A stretch of 64,000 bases of DNA from Calditrichota bacterium. Lineage in GTDB: Bacteria > Calditrichota > Calditrichia > Calditrichales > Calditrichaceae. Below the pieces are notes generated by a model. That model was not told where the DNA came from, did no database searches, and saw only the letters and a list, made by a program, of their open reading frames with translations. Both the position numbers and the translations under genes were made by a program. This document shows positions 35,232 through 43,938 of the stretch, piece after piece (within the stretch, counting starts at the first letter, position 1; each line of letters opens with the position of its first letter). The DNA lies in NCBI GenBank assembly GCA_024278755.1, contig JAJRSO010000050.1, positions 27,536-91,535 on the forward strand, written 5' to 3'.

Positions 35232-37208
35232 ATGTGTGGAATCGCCGGTTTTATATCTCAAAAAAATAATTTAAAAACCCATAAAACCCGTCTGGAGCAG
35301 ATGATAGGATCATTATATCATCGCGGGCCGGATGAATGTGGTTTTTTGTTTGATAAACGCTGTGCCATGGGCATGTCCCGATTGAGTATTATCGATTTAA
35401 ACAGCGGCAGTCAGCCTATTCATAATGAAGATAAATCGCTGTGGATTGTATTTAACGGCGAAATTTTTAACTATCCCGAACTGGGAGAAACGTTAAAAAA
35501 CAAAGGCCACCGCTTTTACACCTCCTCCGACACAGAAGTGATTTTGCATTGCTATGAAGAGTACGGCCTGGATTTTGTGCAGCATCTTAACGGTCAGTTT
35601 GCCATTGCCATCTGGGATAGAAAAAAACAACAACTGATTTTAGCGCGTGACCGTGTGGGCATACGGCCTTTGTTTTATGCGCAGATAAACGATAAGCTTA
35701 TTTTTGCTTCAGAAATGAAAGCGATTTTTGCAGAAGGAACGGTACAACCGCATATAACGGAAACAGGGCTGGCCGATATATTTACCTTTTGGGTCAATAT
35801 TCCACCACAAACAGTTTTTAAAGATATAAACGAATTACCGCCCGGTCATCTTATGATTTGCAATGGTAAACAAATGCACATTAAAAAATACTGGGCGTAT
35901 TCTTTTCCACAAAACGGAAACTTTACCGATAAATCTGAAAAAGAATTACAACAGGAATTGCAGGATTTGCTATACGATGCGGTGACCATTCGTTTGCGTG
36001 CCGATGTGCCGGTCGCCTCCTATTTAAGCGGCGGGATTGATTCGTCCATTATTTCGACACTTGTTAAAAATTATCATAACAATGATTTAATCACATTTTC
36101 CGTTACTTTTAAAGACAAACATTTCGACGAGCGTAGTTTTCAGGAACAGATGGCAAAAAAGATAGGTACGCGCCACCATTCTATCGAAGTGGATGATAAA
36201 AAAATTGCCAATGATTTCAGCGATGTCATTTGGTTTTCGGAAAAACCGCTTATGCGAACGGCGCCCTCGCCGCTTTTCGCGCTATCGTCATTAGTAAGGC
36301 AAAATAATATTAAGGTTGTCCTTACCGGCGAGGGCGCCGATGAAATGTTTGGCGGCTATAATATTTTCCGGGAAGATAAGGTACGCCGCTTTTGGGCGCG
36401 GGAGCCACAATCCCGGTGGCGCCCCAAGCTTTTTTCCCGTTTATATGCCTATATATTAAAATCCGAAAATACGATCAATCCTTTTTGGCAGGCATTTTTT
36501 AAAAAACATTTAACAGAAACGGAAGACCCGTATTATTCACATCTGTTGCGTTGGGAAAACACGGCGCATATTCGAATGATCTTTGGAAGCGCTGTTAAAA
36601 AAGCATTTCGAATGGATGAACAAAAACAGCGTCTGCGCAACTATTTACTGCCGGAAATGTCTTCCTGGCACCCGCTTAATCGGGCTCAATATCTTGAAAC
36701 TTCTCTGTTTATGAATGGCTATCTGCTGTCTTCTCAGGGCGATCGTATGATGATGGGACACTCTGTGGAGGGACGATTTCCTTTCTTAGATCATCGTATT
36801 ATCGAATTTGCCGCCAAAATCCCTCCCAATCTGAAGATTAAAACACTGAATGAAAAATATTTACTTAAAGAAACCTATCGTAAATTGATTCCTGCAGAGA
36901 TTGTAAATCGTTCCAAGCAGCCATACCGGGCGCCTATTGCCGGAGTTTTTCTTTCGCCGGACACATCTCCCCTGATACGCGAAATGCTGTCCGAAGAAAA
37001 ACTAAAGCAATACGGTTATTTTAATCCCCGGGCGATTAAACAGTTAAAAGATAAGCTTATCCGTGCCGGAAAAAACAGCGCCGCCCGTGATGAAATGGCG
37101 ATAGTGGCCTGTGTTTCAACCCAGCTGCTGCATCATCATTTTATTGAGACATTTTCTGAAAAAATATTCAGTTTACCAGAAAAACAAACCGTAGTAAATT
37201 TAGTATAG
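35232..37208 (+). CDS. Asparagine synthase-like glutamine amidotransferase
   Basis: A 658-residue class-II glutamine amidotransferase/AsnB-family enzyme. After processing of Met1, Cys2 would be the nucleophile (MCGIAGFIS). The Gln-hydrolysing domain includes YHRGPDE, MSRLSIIDLNSGSQPIHNED and FNGEIFNY. The synthase domain has the PP-loop SYLSGGIDSSIISTL (about 267) and the VVLTGEGADEMFGGY motif. A close group is the amidotransferase associated with exosortase-type EPS loci, thought to aminate a sugar carboxylate. The following NadE-like and ACP genes suggest a cassette. It could instead simply make asparagine; the locus argues against that. Confidence 0.88.
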   Translation: MCGIAGFISQKNNLKTHKTRLEQMIGSLYHRGPDECGFLFDKRCAMGMSRLSIIDLNSGSQPIHNEDKSLWIVFNGEIFNYPELGETLKNKGHRFYTSSDTEVILHCYEEYGLDFVQHLNGQFAIAIWDRKKQQLILARDRVGIRPLFYAQINDKLIFASEMKAIFAEGTVQPHITETGLADIFTFWVNIPPQTVFKDINELPPGHLMICNGKQMHIKKYWAYSFPQNGNFTDKSEKELQQELQDLLYDAVTIRLRADVPVASYLSGGIDSSIISTLVKNYHNNDLITFSVTFKDKHFDERSFQEQMAKKIGTRHHSIEVDDKKIANDFSDVIWFSEKPLMRTAPSPLFALSSLVRQNNIKVVLTGEGADEMFGGYNIFREDKVRRFWAREPQSRWRPKLFSRLYAYILKSENTINPFWQAFFKKHLTETEDPYYSHLLRWENTAHIRMIFGSAVKKAFRMDEQKQRLRNYLLPEMSSWHPLNRAQYLETSLFMNGYLLSSQGDRMMMGHSVEGRFPFLDHRIIEFAAKIPPNLKIKTLNEKYLLKETYRKLIPAEIVNRSKQPYRAPIAGVFLSPDTSPLIREMLSEEKLKQYGYFNPRAIKQLKDKLIRAGKNSAARDEMAIVACVSTQLLHHHFIETFSEKIFSLPEKQTVVNLV

Positions 37209-37221
37209 ATTTGGAGGAATA

Positions 37222-38190
37222 ATGGCCTTTTCAAAAAATGATATAAAGATTGACCCTGCTAAAGTCACCGATTCACTGGTTCGTCAAATGCGGGCGGTGA
37301 TAGGCAGACGGTTTCATAAACGGGGCGCTGTTATTGGCGTGAGCGGGGGGATCGATTCCAGCGTTTGTCTGGCGTTGTCCGTACGCGCTTTTGGCCCTTC
37401 TAAAGTGCTAAGTTTAGCTTTGCCCGAAACCGATTCGAATCCCGAAAGCGAACAACTGGCGCATGAACTGGCCGGGCAATTTGGTGTAGAACTGATTGTG
37501 GAAAATATGACTCCGGCTTTAGACGGATTTGGAACTTATCAACGCCGGGATGAAGCCATAAAACGTGTATTCCCGGAATTTACTCCTGCCTATAAATCAA
37601 AAATTGTTTTGCCGGATAATTTGATGGAAAAAGAGACATTAAATGTGTTTTATCTTACAATTATTGCACCTGACGGCCAGGAAAAAACAGCCCGTTTACC
37701 TTTGCAGGAATATTTACAAATTGTTGCCGCTTCCAACTTTAAACAACGCAGCCGTATGGCAATGCTCTATTACCATGCAGAACGATTGAATTATGGCGTA
37801 ATCGGCACACCAAATAAAAATGAACTGGACCAGGGATTCTTTGTAAAATGGGGAGACGGCGGGGCCGATATTAAACCCATCGCTCATCTGTTTAAAACGC
37901 AGGTCTATCAACTGGCCGAATATCTGGATATTCCTAACAAAATACAGGAAAGGCCGCCGACAACAGACACATACAGTGCAGAGTCCACGCAGGAAGAGTT
38001 CTTCTTTAGAGTTCCGTTCGAAATAGGTGACCTGGTATTACTGGGAATGGAACAAAACGCTTCTGTTTCGGAAATTGCTCTGGCGGCCGGCATAAGTGAA
38101 GAACAAGTGGTCAGAATTCAAAATGATATTAAACGTAAGATAAAAACAACCGAATACCTAAAAGCAGGTCCGGTTTATATTGAGTCTTAA
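37222..38190 (+). CDS. NAD-synthase-like (NadE-family) PP-loop amide ligase
   Basis: A 322-residue NadE homologue. The PP-loop is GVSGGIDSSVCLALS; the substrate-site block NFKQRSRMAMLYYHAERLNYGVIGTPNKNELDQGFFVKWGDGGADIKPIAHLFKTQVYQL parallels NadE (TGNKSE...YTKYGD...PI..L.KT). Unlike typical NadE (about 270 aa), there is an insertion of about 40 residues (about 115-155: FTPAYKSKIVLPDNLMEKE...), and the C-terminal DE-x-G-x-YxxID motif is changed to QEEFFFRVPFEIGD. This could be a paralogue that amidates or adenylates another carboxylate. It lies between asnB and an ACP gene, which fits a modification cassette. A housekeeping NAD synthase is the alternative. Confidence 0.8.
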   Translation: MAFSKNDIKIDPAKVTDSLVRQMRAVIGRRFHKRGAVIGVSGGIDSSVCLALSVRAFGPSKVLSLALPETDSNPESEQLAHELAGQFGVELIVENMTPALDGFGTYQRRDEAIKRVFPEFTPAYKSKIVLPDNLMEKETLNVFYLTIIAPDGQEKTARLPLQEYLQIVAASNFKQRSRMAMLYYHAERLNYGVIGTPNKNELDQGFFVKWGDGGADIKPIAHLFKTQVYQLAEYLDIPNKIQERPPTTDTYSAESTQEEFFFRVPFEIGDLVLLGMEQNASVSEIALAAGISEEQVVRIQNDIKRKIKTTEYLKAGPVYIES

Positions 38191-38207
38191 TAATAGGAGT
38201 ATATCTG

Positions 38208-38453
38208 ATGGCGGATATAAAGCAAACATTGCGTGAATATATAGTGGAAAACTTTCTGTTCGGGGATACCGATTTTGAATTTGATGATGAGACTTCATTC
38301 ATGGATTCCGGTATCCTGGACTCTACCGGTATTCTGGAACTGATTACCTTTGTGGAAAGCACTTTTGAAATTACCATTGATGATGATGAGGTCCTTCCGG
38401 AAAACTTAGATTCTTTAAAAAGTCTGGAAGCGTTCATCACAACAAAAAGATAA
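38208..38453 (+). CDS. Acyl carrier protein (second)
   Basis: An 81-residue ACP. The phosphopantetheine Ser is at about 39 in GILDSTGILELITFVESTF, with an acidic preceding region and the C-terminal ENLDSLKSLEAFITTK, closely echoing the ACP at 12961 (ENFDSLNAIEEYIQSK). AATAGGAG precedes the ATG. It follows the NadE-like gene by 17 bases. With an AMP-ligase gene 3 kb downstream it may carry an activated carboxylate for transfer to the polymer. Confidence 0.85.
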   Translation: MADIKQTLREYIVENFLFGDTDFEFDDETSFMDSGILDSTGILELITFVESTFEITIDDDEVLPENLDSLKSLEAFITTKR

Positions 38454-38539
38454 AAAGTACTAAAATTAAAACGGATATTTGATAGGTAGCTATAAATGCG
38501 GGGGCAATAAGGAAGTAATCAATAGTCGGACTAAAAAAC

Positions 38540-38562
38540 CGGACGATTGAATAGAATAAAAG
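38540..38562. repeat. Near copy of the 11851-11875 upstream element
   Basis: GGACGATTGAATAGAATAAAAGG here matches GGATTGAATAGAATTAAAGG near 11853-11872, apart from a short insertion and one mismatch. Both are just upstream of a gene start (38572 and 11882) and both lie next to small dyads (TAGTCGGACTA at 38523-38533). Possibly a shared operator or mRNA leader; the similarity may also partly reflect shared ribosome-binding context (AAAGGG). Confidence 0.35.
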
Positions 38563-38571
38563 GGAGTTTTA

Positions 38572-39438
38572 ATGAAGGTCTTTCAACGGATGTGGGTTTG
38601 GATAAAAAAGAAATCACATACTTTCCTTATCTCTGGCTTGCTATTTTCTATGGCTTTTGCTTTTATCGGACTAGAAAGTTTTATTGCTTATAAGACTAAT
38701 AATCCCCAAATATCGGTGCCAACCGGTGATTTTTGTAAAAAAGATGGCCTGGTTAGTTATTGGAAATTTGATGAAATTCGTGATAACTCGGTTATTGATT
38801 GTAGTGAAAATGGCAATCATGGTATTTTGCAAACCCATATTAATTCGAAAATGCATTTTATCTATGGATATCCGGAACTAACCGCGGGGAAAATAGGAAA
38901 TGCTTTACAGTTTAAAGGGAAACAATGGGTCTCTGCGGGGAATAAAAAATGTTTTATTACGGATAAATTTACGATTTCTGTCTGGATTTGGCAGGAAAAA
39001 GACGAGGACGTTCTGGTTCCGACAATTATTGCAAAAAGCGCCTGGCCACGTTATGACGGATGGTGGCTTTGTACAACAACAAAGGGAGCTGCAGGACAAA
39101 TGCAGGACAGAGATCTGGATTTAGCGGTTGCTTCGGGTTGCGATTTTCAGCATATTAAATCGGGCTATCAACTTCCGTTAAGAGAATGGCACCATGTTGC
39201 CGTTTCGATGGATAATAATGCACATAAAGTACGTTTTTATATTGATGGAAAACCTTACGGCCCGGAGCATACGCATGTTCTAACCTGGAATATGAACTGG
39301 AACCATGATCTTTTTATCGGTGGATATGATGGTTCCGGACGCTGGCCCTGGTATGGTAAACTTGATGAGATACGTTTTTATAATAAGGTGCTTTCTGCCG
39401 ACGAAATAAAAAAAATATATGCGGATTCGTATGAATAG
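38572..39438 (+). CDS. Membrane-anchored LamG/concanavalin-like protein
   Basis: A 288-residue protein. The N-terminal helix FLISGLLFSMAFAFIGLESFIAYK anchors it. A LamG-like jelly-roll occupies about 60-285: GLVSYWKFDEIRDNSVIDCSENGNHGIL, GKIGNALQFKGKQWV, FTISVWIWQ, EWHHVAVSMDNNAHKVRFYIDGK, LFIGGYDGSGRWPWYGKLDEIRFYNKVLSADEIKKIYA. This signature is a carbohydrate-binding lectin-like fold. It may hold EPS at the cell surface. It lacks a C-terminal sorting domain, so anchoring is by the N-terminal helix. Own upstream gap (118 bases) with possible regulatory dyads. Confidence 0.78.
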   Translation: MKVFQRMWVWIKKKSHTFLISGLLFSMAFAFIGLESFIAYKTNNPQISVPTGDFCKKDGLVSYWKFDEIRDNSVIDCSENGNHGILQTHINSKMHFIYGYPELTAGKIGNALQFKGKQWVSAGNKKCFITDKFTISVWIWQEKDEDVLVPTIIAKSAWPRYDGWWLCTTTKGAAGQMQDRDLDLAVASGCDFQHIKSGYQLPLREWHHVAVSMDNNAHKVRFYIDGKPYGPEHTHVLTWNMNWNHDLFIGGYDGSGRWPWYGKLDEIRFYNKVLSADEIKKIYADSYE

Positions 39439-39565
39439 CGCTTTTTCCTCTTAAATATATAACACCGGAAAAATAAAAAAAAGGTTGATAATGCTTCCTC
39501 TCTTCTTTAAATCTACAGGAAAACGAATTATCAATTGTGAATAAACCAAAAACAGATAAAAGAGT

Positions 39566-40120
39566 ATGACATTTAAACGTTTTTTCTGGCGGATGCCAAA
39601 GAAAATCAGAAACTGGCGCTGGTTTTTTATCCAAAACCTACCTAACCAAATGGGTAAAAGCTTTCGGGCATACTGGGCAAAAAAATATTTTGGCAGTGTA
39701 GGAAATAATTTGGATATCCATGAAGGTTTTGCCATTCAGAATCCCCAAAAATGTTTTGTGGGAAATGATGTTATTATTGCTCGCGGTTGCCATTTTAATG
39801 CCGGCGGCGGTTTGGTAATTAAGGACGATGTGGGGTTTGGGCCCGGCGTAAAAGTATGGACGGTAAATCACCGGATTGATGATCTTGAAAAACCAATTCG
39901 GTCGCAGGGATCCGAATATGGTAAGATCATTATTGAAGAAGGCGTTTGGATTGCGGCAAACGCGATTTTATTACCCAATCCTAAAAAAGAGATAGTCATA
40001 GGAAAAGGAGCTGTTTTAGGCGCCGGAAGTGTTTTGGCCAAATCGGTTCCGCCCTTTAGCGTGTCGATGGGAAATCCCGCACGTGTAATTGGATTTAGAG
40101 ATAAGTTAAGACAATCATAA
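39566..40120 (+). CDS. Hexapeptide-repeat acetyltransferase
   Basis: A 184-residue left-handed beta-helix acyltransferase (WbbJ-like). The repeat region (about 75-170) shows I-G-x-x-hexapeptide steps: KCFVGNDVIIARGCHFNAGGGLVIKDDVGFGPGVKVWTVNHRIDD (the catalytic His in NHRID), then KIIIEEGVWIAANAILLPNPKKEIVIGKGAVLGAGSVLAKSVPPFSVSMGNPARVIG. Probably O-acetylates an EPS sugar, with acetyl-CoA as donor. It is separated by 127 bases from the previous gene. Confidence 0.88.
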   Translation: MTFKRFFWRMPKKIRNWRWFFIQNLPNQMGKSFRAYWAKKYFGSVGNNLDIHEGFAIQNPQKCFVGNDVIIARGCHFNAGGGLVIKDDVGFGPGVKVWTVNHRIDDLEKPIRSQGSEYGKIIIEEGVWIAANAILLPNPKKEIVIGKGAVLGAGSVLAKSVPPFSVSMGNPARVIGFRDKLRQS

Positions 40121-40148
40121 TCGTCAAAAGAATAAAAGAAAGATACAG

Positions 40149-40958
40149 ATGTATAATTTTTTTATCTTCATATTACTCCTAGTTGTTTCATGCAACAGTG
40201 TTCAGGATATTAACGTAATGCAGGAAAGTGTTAAAGAGGATATTGGATCAGTGGCAAACGCCAAAGTTTTCTTCGGACATCAATCGGTAGGACAGAATAT
40301 TGTAGACGGCCTTTCGGAAATTGTTAAAGAGACAGGCGACACTTCTTTACATATCCTGGATATTCATGAAAACAAACGGCTACCGGCATTCTATTTTGCC
40401 CATACAAAAGTTGGAAAAAACAGAATGCCGGAAACGAAATGTGTTGATTTTTCCCAAATTATTGAAAACAAGCTGGCGGCCGACGGCTTACAGTATGCTT
40501 TTTTAAAATTTTGTTTTGTGGATATTACCGCAAAAACCGATATTGCGGAGGTCTTTGATCGGTATTGGCAAACAATAGATAGTCTTAAACAGCGTTTTCC
40601 GAGAATCCATTTTGTCCATTTTACTGCACCGCTTAAAACTAAAACAAAAGGCATAAAAGCCCGTTTAAAACGTCTTTTCGGCCAACTGGGGCGCCGTGAA
40701 ATAAACAATATAAAACGATTTGAATATAATCAGCTGTTAAAAAAATATTATCATGATGAACCGATTTTTGATATTGCGGCCATCGAATCTACCCATCCGG
40801 ACGGTCGTCGTGAAACCTTTACAAAAAACGGAAAAACTTATTTTGCCATGGTCGCTTCCTATTCTTCTGACGGCGGCCATCTGAATGCAACCGGACGTAA
40901 GCTGGTCGCGGGTAAATTGCTTTCTTTTTTGGCAAAACGAATGAGAGCAAATTTATAA
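40149..40958 (+). CDS. SGNH-hydrolase-like lipoprotein
   Basis: A 269-residue predicted lipoprotein: MYNFFIFILLLVVSCNS has a lipobox-like LVVSC, with Cys15 as lipidation site. The mature part has FFGHQSVGQNIVDGL (block I Gly-His-Gln-Ser), LKFCFVDITAKTDI, and the C-terminal SSDGGHLNATGRKLVAGKL, where Asp-x-x-His gives the catalytic pair. This GHQS-type set resembles an SGNH/GDSL branch found beside polysaccharide genes. It probably removes or transfers O-acyl groups at the surface. The nucleophile assignment (Ser in HQS) is inferred. Confidence 0.68.
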   Translation: MYNFFIFILLLVVSCNSVQDINVMQESVKEDIGSVANAKVFFGHQSVGQNIVDGLSEIVKETGDTSLHILDIHENKRLPAFYFAHTKVGKNRMPETKCVDFSQIIENKLAADGLQYAFLKFCFVDITAKTDIAEVFDRYWQTIDSLKQRFPRIHFVHFTAPLKTKTKGIKARLKRLFGQLGRREINNIKRFEYNQLLKKYYHDEPIFDIAAIESTHPDGRRETFTKNGKTYFAMVASYSSDGGHLNATGRKLVAGKLLSFLAKRMRANL

Positions 40959-41051
40959 AGTATGGATTTGTTTAGGTACTATGCTGCTTTATATGGGCGG
41001 CACAGTTAAAAAAATACCATAAATTTTCATGGATTTCCACGGACGAAACCA

Positions 41052-41408
41052 TTACAAAACTGCTTTTGGCTTTTTTACTAACAGCACTGCTTCCGATCCG
41101 GTAAATCGTAACGAATGCACAGGAGTCTGATCAAAAAAAACAGAGCCACCGGTTTTCAGCGTAATACGGCGATTGTTATACGGGAGTTGCAGTGAATATA
41201 TTTGCGTTAATTCATAAAAATCAGGGCCTTATTGCGGACGCACATATTGATAAACAAAATAGTTCAGCATGTTCTTAAAACAGAATGAAATAAACGTATC
41301 GTAAACGTACAAAACGAATTGGATCAGCACACGACAATTACGAATATACCTAAAAGGCTCACGTGTATTTTTAACCAGTGGCTTTTCTTTTTTCCTGTTC
41401 GTTTTATT
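41052..41408 (-). pseudogene. Decayed minus-strand reading frame in a 504-base spacer
   Basis: The spacer 40959-41462 has no intact gene. On the minus strand an open frame from 41408 to a stop at 41052-41054 reads KPLVKNTREPFRYIRNCRVLIQFVLY-like and then LQLPYNNRRITLKTGGSVFF, LRFTGSEAVLLVKKPKAVL. It is interrupted by one TAA (41229-41231) after YVYQYVRPQ-like sequence and has no start codon. The composition looks protein-like, but I do not recognise a family. Outside it, 41021-41050 carries a CATGGATTTCCACGGACGA-type stretch akin to intergenic repeats. Treat as a possible gene remnant. Confidence 0.3.
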
Positions 41409-41462
41409 TCACTCGATTTGATACAGAGCCTTATTCCCTTAAAAAGATGAAACGGATTTTTT

Positions 41463-43031
41463 ATGAAAAGTAATTTTAGCCAACAACGTCTTTTGCATCA
41501 GGGCCTAATCGCCTCGGCGGAAAAATATCCCCAAAAAACCGCTTTGGTTATCGAAGGAACGCCATATTCTTATAAACAACTGCTGGATAGCGTATTGCGT
41601 TTAGCCCGAGGATTGCAAAAACGTGGCCTTAATCGAGGTGAGCGGGTCGCCATTTATATGGATAATACCTGGCCATGTATTATCTCCATTTATGCGGTGC
41701 TTATGGCCGGAGGCGTGTTTTTTGTTATTAATCCGCAGACTAAAAAAGAAAAACTACAGTTTATTCTTAAAGATAGTGAAGCCTCATTTTTATTAACCGA
41801 TGGGCATTTATCCAGAAATTTTTTATCGATTATACATGAACTTTCTACAATAAGATCAATAATTATTTCCGGTGCAATGCCGGAACTAACAGAAAAAATG
41901 GAATCCTTCGATCGGGTTATCGCGAACGCGAACGCGCTTGATGAAGCGCCCTTTGTAAATCCAAAGGATCTGGCTTCCCTGATTTATACTTCCGGAAGTA
42001 CCGGTTTCCCCAAGGGTGTTATGCAAACCCACCAATCCATGGTATTTGCCTCGTGGAGTTTGATTGAATATTTACGCCTTAGGACCGACGATCGTATCAT
42101 GCTTATGCTGCCGTTGGCCTTTGATTATGGTTTGTACCAGTTATTAATGGCTGTAAGTTTAGGAGCGACCCTGATAGCGGAACGTTCATTTATTTATCCG
42201 TCGCTTATTTATCAGCGGATAAATGAACAGCAGGCGACGGTTTTCCCGGGAGTACCGACAATTTATGCCACAATGATTGAAGCGCATAGAAAAACCAACA
42301 TACAATTTCCTTCAATTACCCGCGTAACCAATACGGCGGCAGCTTTACCGGTTGAATATTTGCATTCACTTAAAGAAATATTTCCCAACGCGCTCATCTT
42401 TAAAATGTATGGTCTGACGGAATGCAAACGGGTGTCATATCTCGAACCTGAATTACTGGATGAAAAACCGGCTTCAGTGGGGAAAGCCATTCCGGGAACC
42501 GAAGTTTTTATCCGGTTGAAAGATGGCACACCGGCGGCAATGGGTGAGCCGGGCATTTTATTTGTTCGGGGGCCACATATAATGGCGGGATACTGGAAAC
42601 GTCCCGAGCAAACAGAACGGATGCTTTATCCCGGTGAGATTCCCGGTGAGAAAATTCTTTGTACACACGATTGGTTCAAAATGGACGAAGAGGGGTTTTT
42701 ATATTTCGTTGGCCGTAGCGATGATATTATCAAGACTCGCGGAGAAAAGGTGAGCCCGTTAGAAGTGGAACAGGTGTTGCATACCATCGAAGGTGTAAAA
42801 GAAGCCGTTGTCCTTGGAGTACCCGATGAAATTCTGGGAGAAGCGATTCGGGCATATATCGTACAACAACCGCGGGTACAGCTAACTGAACGAAAAATAA
42901 AAATGATTTGTATGCAAAAACTGGAAAACTTTATGGTGCCCAAAGCGGTTGTTTTTTTAGATAAGATGCCAAAATCACCGAACGGTAAAATCGATAAAAA
43001 AGCATTAGCAGGAGCCCTTTCGCATGAGTAA
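41463..43031 (+). CDS. AMP-forming acyl-CoA/acyl-ACP ligase
   Basis: A 522-residue ANL-superfamily enzyme. The AMP-binding motif is SLIYTSGSTGFPKGVMQTH (about 173-190); later motifs are MYGLTECKRVSYLE, FVRGPHIMAGYWKRPEQT, DWFKMDEEGFLYFVGRSDDIIKTRGEKVSPLEVEQVL and the catalytic Lys in PKSPNGKIDKKAL. It activates a carboxylic acid as adenylate and passes it to CoA or a carrier protein. Similar ligases accompany exosortase-type EPS loci; the two ACPs in the window are candidate partners. Overlaps the next gene by 8 bases. Confidence 0.9.
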   Translation: MKSNFSQQRLLHQGLIASAEKYPQKTALVIEGTPYSYKQLLDSVLRLARGLQKRGLNRGERVAIYMDNTWPCIISIYAVLMAGGVFFVINPQTKKEKLQFILKDSEASFLLTDGHLSRNFLSIIHELSTIRSIIISGAMPELTEKMESFDRVIANANALDEAPFVNPKDLASLIYTSGSTGFPKGVMQTHQSMVFASWSLIEYLRLRTDDRIMLMLPLAFDYGLYQLLMAVSLGATLIAERSFIYPSLIYQRINEQQATVFPGVPTIYATMIEAHRKTNIQFPSITRVTNTAAALPVEYLHSLKEIFPNALIFKMYGLTECKRVSYLEPELLDEKPASVGKAIPGTEVFIRLKDGTPAAMGEPGILFVRGPHIMAGYWKRPEQTERMLYPGEIPGEKILCTHDWFKMDEEGFLYFVGRSDDIIKTRGEKVSPLEVEQVLHTIEGVKEAVVLGVPDEILGEAIRAYIVQQPRVQLTERKIKMICMQKLENFMVPKAVVFLDKMPKSPNGKIDKKALAGALSHE

Positions 43032-43926
43032 AAATGAATTATGGAATCACTTACTTGCTAAACTTCAGTTAAAGCTAAGCTTGTTGCCGGATAAGCCGGA
43101 AGAAACGCCGGAATCCACTTTAAAGGCCCTGTGGTTTTCTGCTATAGGGAATCCGTTGTCCTCCGAGGCGGCTTCCCAAAAAGAGATTATTGACTTACCG
43201 CTTGCGATGGAGCCTGTGCTGAAAAATCTGGTGGAACAACGGATTGCCGGTATCCCTTTAGCTCATCTCACCAAACGGCAACAGTTTATGGGGGTGGAAT
43301 TGCTGGCCGGACCCGAAGCGCTTGTACCGCGTAAGGAAACCGAACTATTAGGTTGGGCTGCTCTTGAATTGTTAAGTACGAGTAAAGCTTCAAATGGTAA
43401 TCCATTAACTCTGGTCGATGTATGTACCGGCGCAGGGAATTTGGCAGTAGCGCTAACCGTTTTGTTTCCCGACTTAATAACGTTTGCCGCCGATCTTTCC
43501 GAAGAAGCTGTTGCTCTGGCTAAAAAAAATGTAGATTTTCATCGGTTAAATGATAAAATTGATGTACGATGCGGAGATTTACTTGTCCCGTTTGATTCCG
43601 AGGAATTTTATGGAAATGTGGATTTGCTGCTTTGCAATCCTCCCTATATTTCAAGCGCAAAAGTACAAACCATGCCCGAAGAAATTTCCGGTTACGAACC
43701 CAGGCTGGCTTTTGACGGAGGTCCGTTTGGGATTAAAATTTTAAATCGTCTGATAAAAGAAGCGCCGAAATTTTTAAAATCCGGCGGATGGCTGGCCTTT
43801 GAAGTAGGGATGGGTCAAGGTGGCGCTGTCCGAAAACGTTTGGAGCTAAATCCGGGATACGGGGAAATACAAACAGTGGAAGATGCGGAAGGAAATATCC
43901 GCTCTTTGTTAGCAAGAAAAAATTAA
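43024..43926 (+). CDS. PrmC/HemK-family methyltransferase
   Basis: A 300-residue class-I methyltransferase with the PrmC layout: an N-terminal helical part with RIAGIPLAHLTKRQQFMGVELL, then VPRKETELLGWAAL, the SAM loop VDVCTGAGNLAVALTVLFP (about 130), and the NPPY catalytic motif (LLCNPPYISS, about 208). In the bacterial housekeeping enzyme this motif methylates Gln of release factors. The embedding in an EPS locus and overlap with an AMP ligase suggest a specialised paralogue, perhaps methylating an amide or carboxylate on a carrier or polymer. The housekeeping prmC is an alternative reading. Confidence 0.8.
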   Translation: MSKNELWNHLLAKLQLKLSLLPDKPEETPESTLKALWFSAIGNPLSSEAASQKEIIDLPLAMEPVLKNLVEQRIAGIPLAHLTKRQQFMGVELLAGPEALVPRKETELLGWAALELLSTSKASNGNPLTLVDVCTGAGNLAVALTVLFPDLITFAADLSEEAVALAKKNVDFHRLNDKIDVRCGDLLVPFDSEEFYGNVDLLLCNPPYISSAKVQTMPEEISGYEPRLAFDGGPFGIKILNRLIKEAPKFLKSGGWLAFEVGMGQGGAVRKRLELNPGYGEIQTVEDAEGNIRSLLARKN

Positions 43927-43938
43927 ACTGAGGCATTA

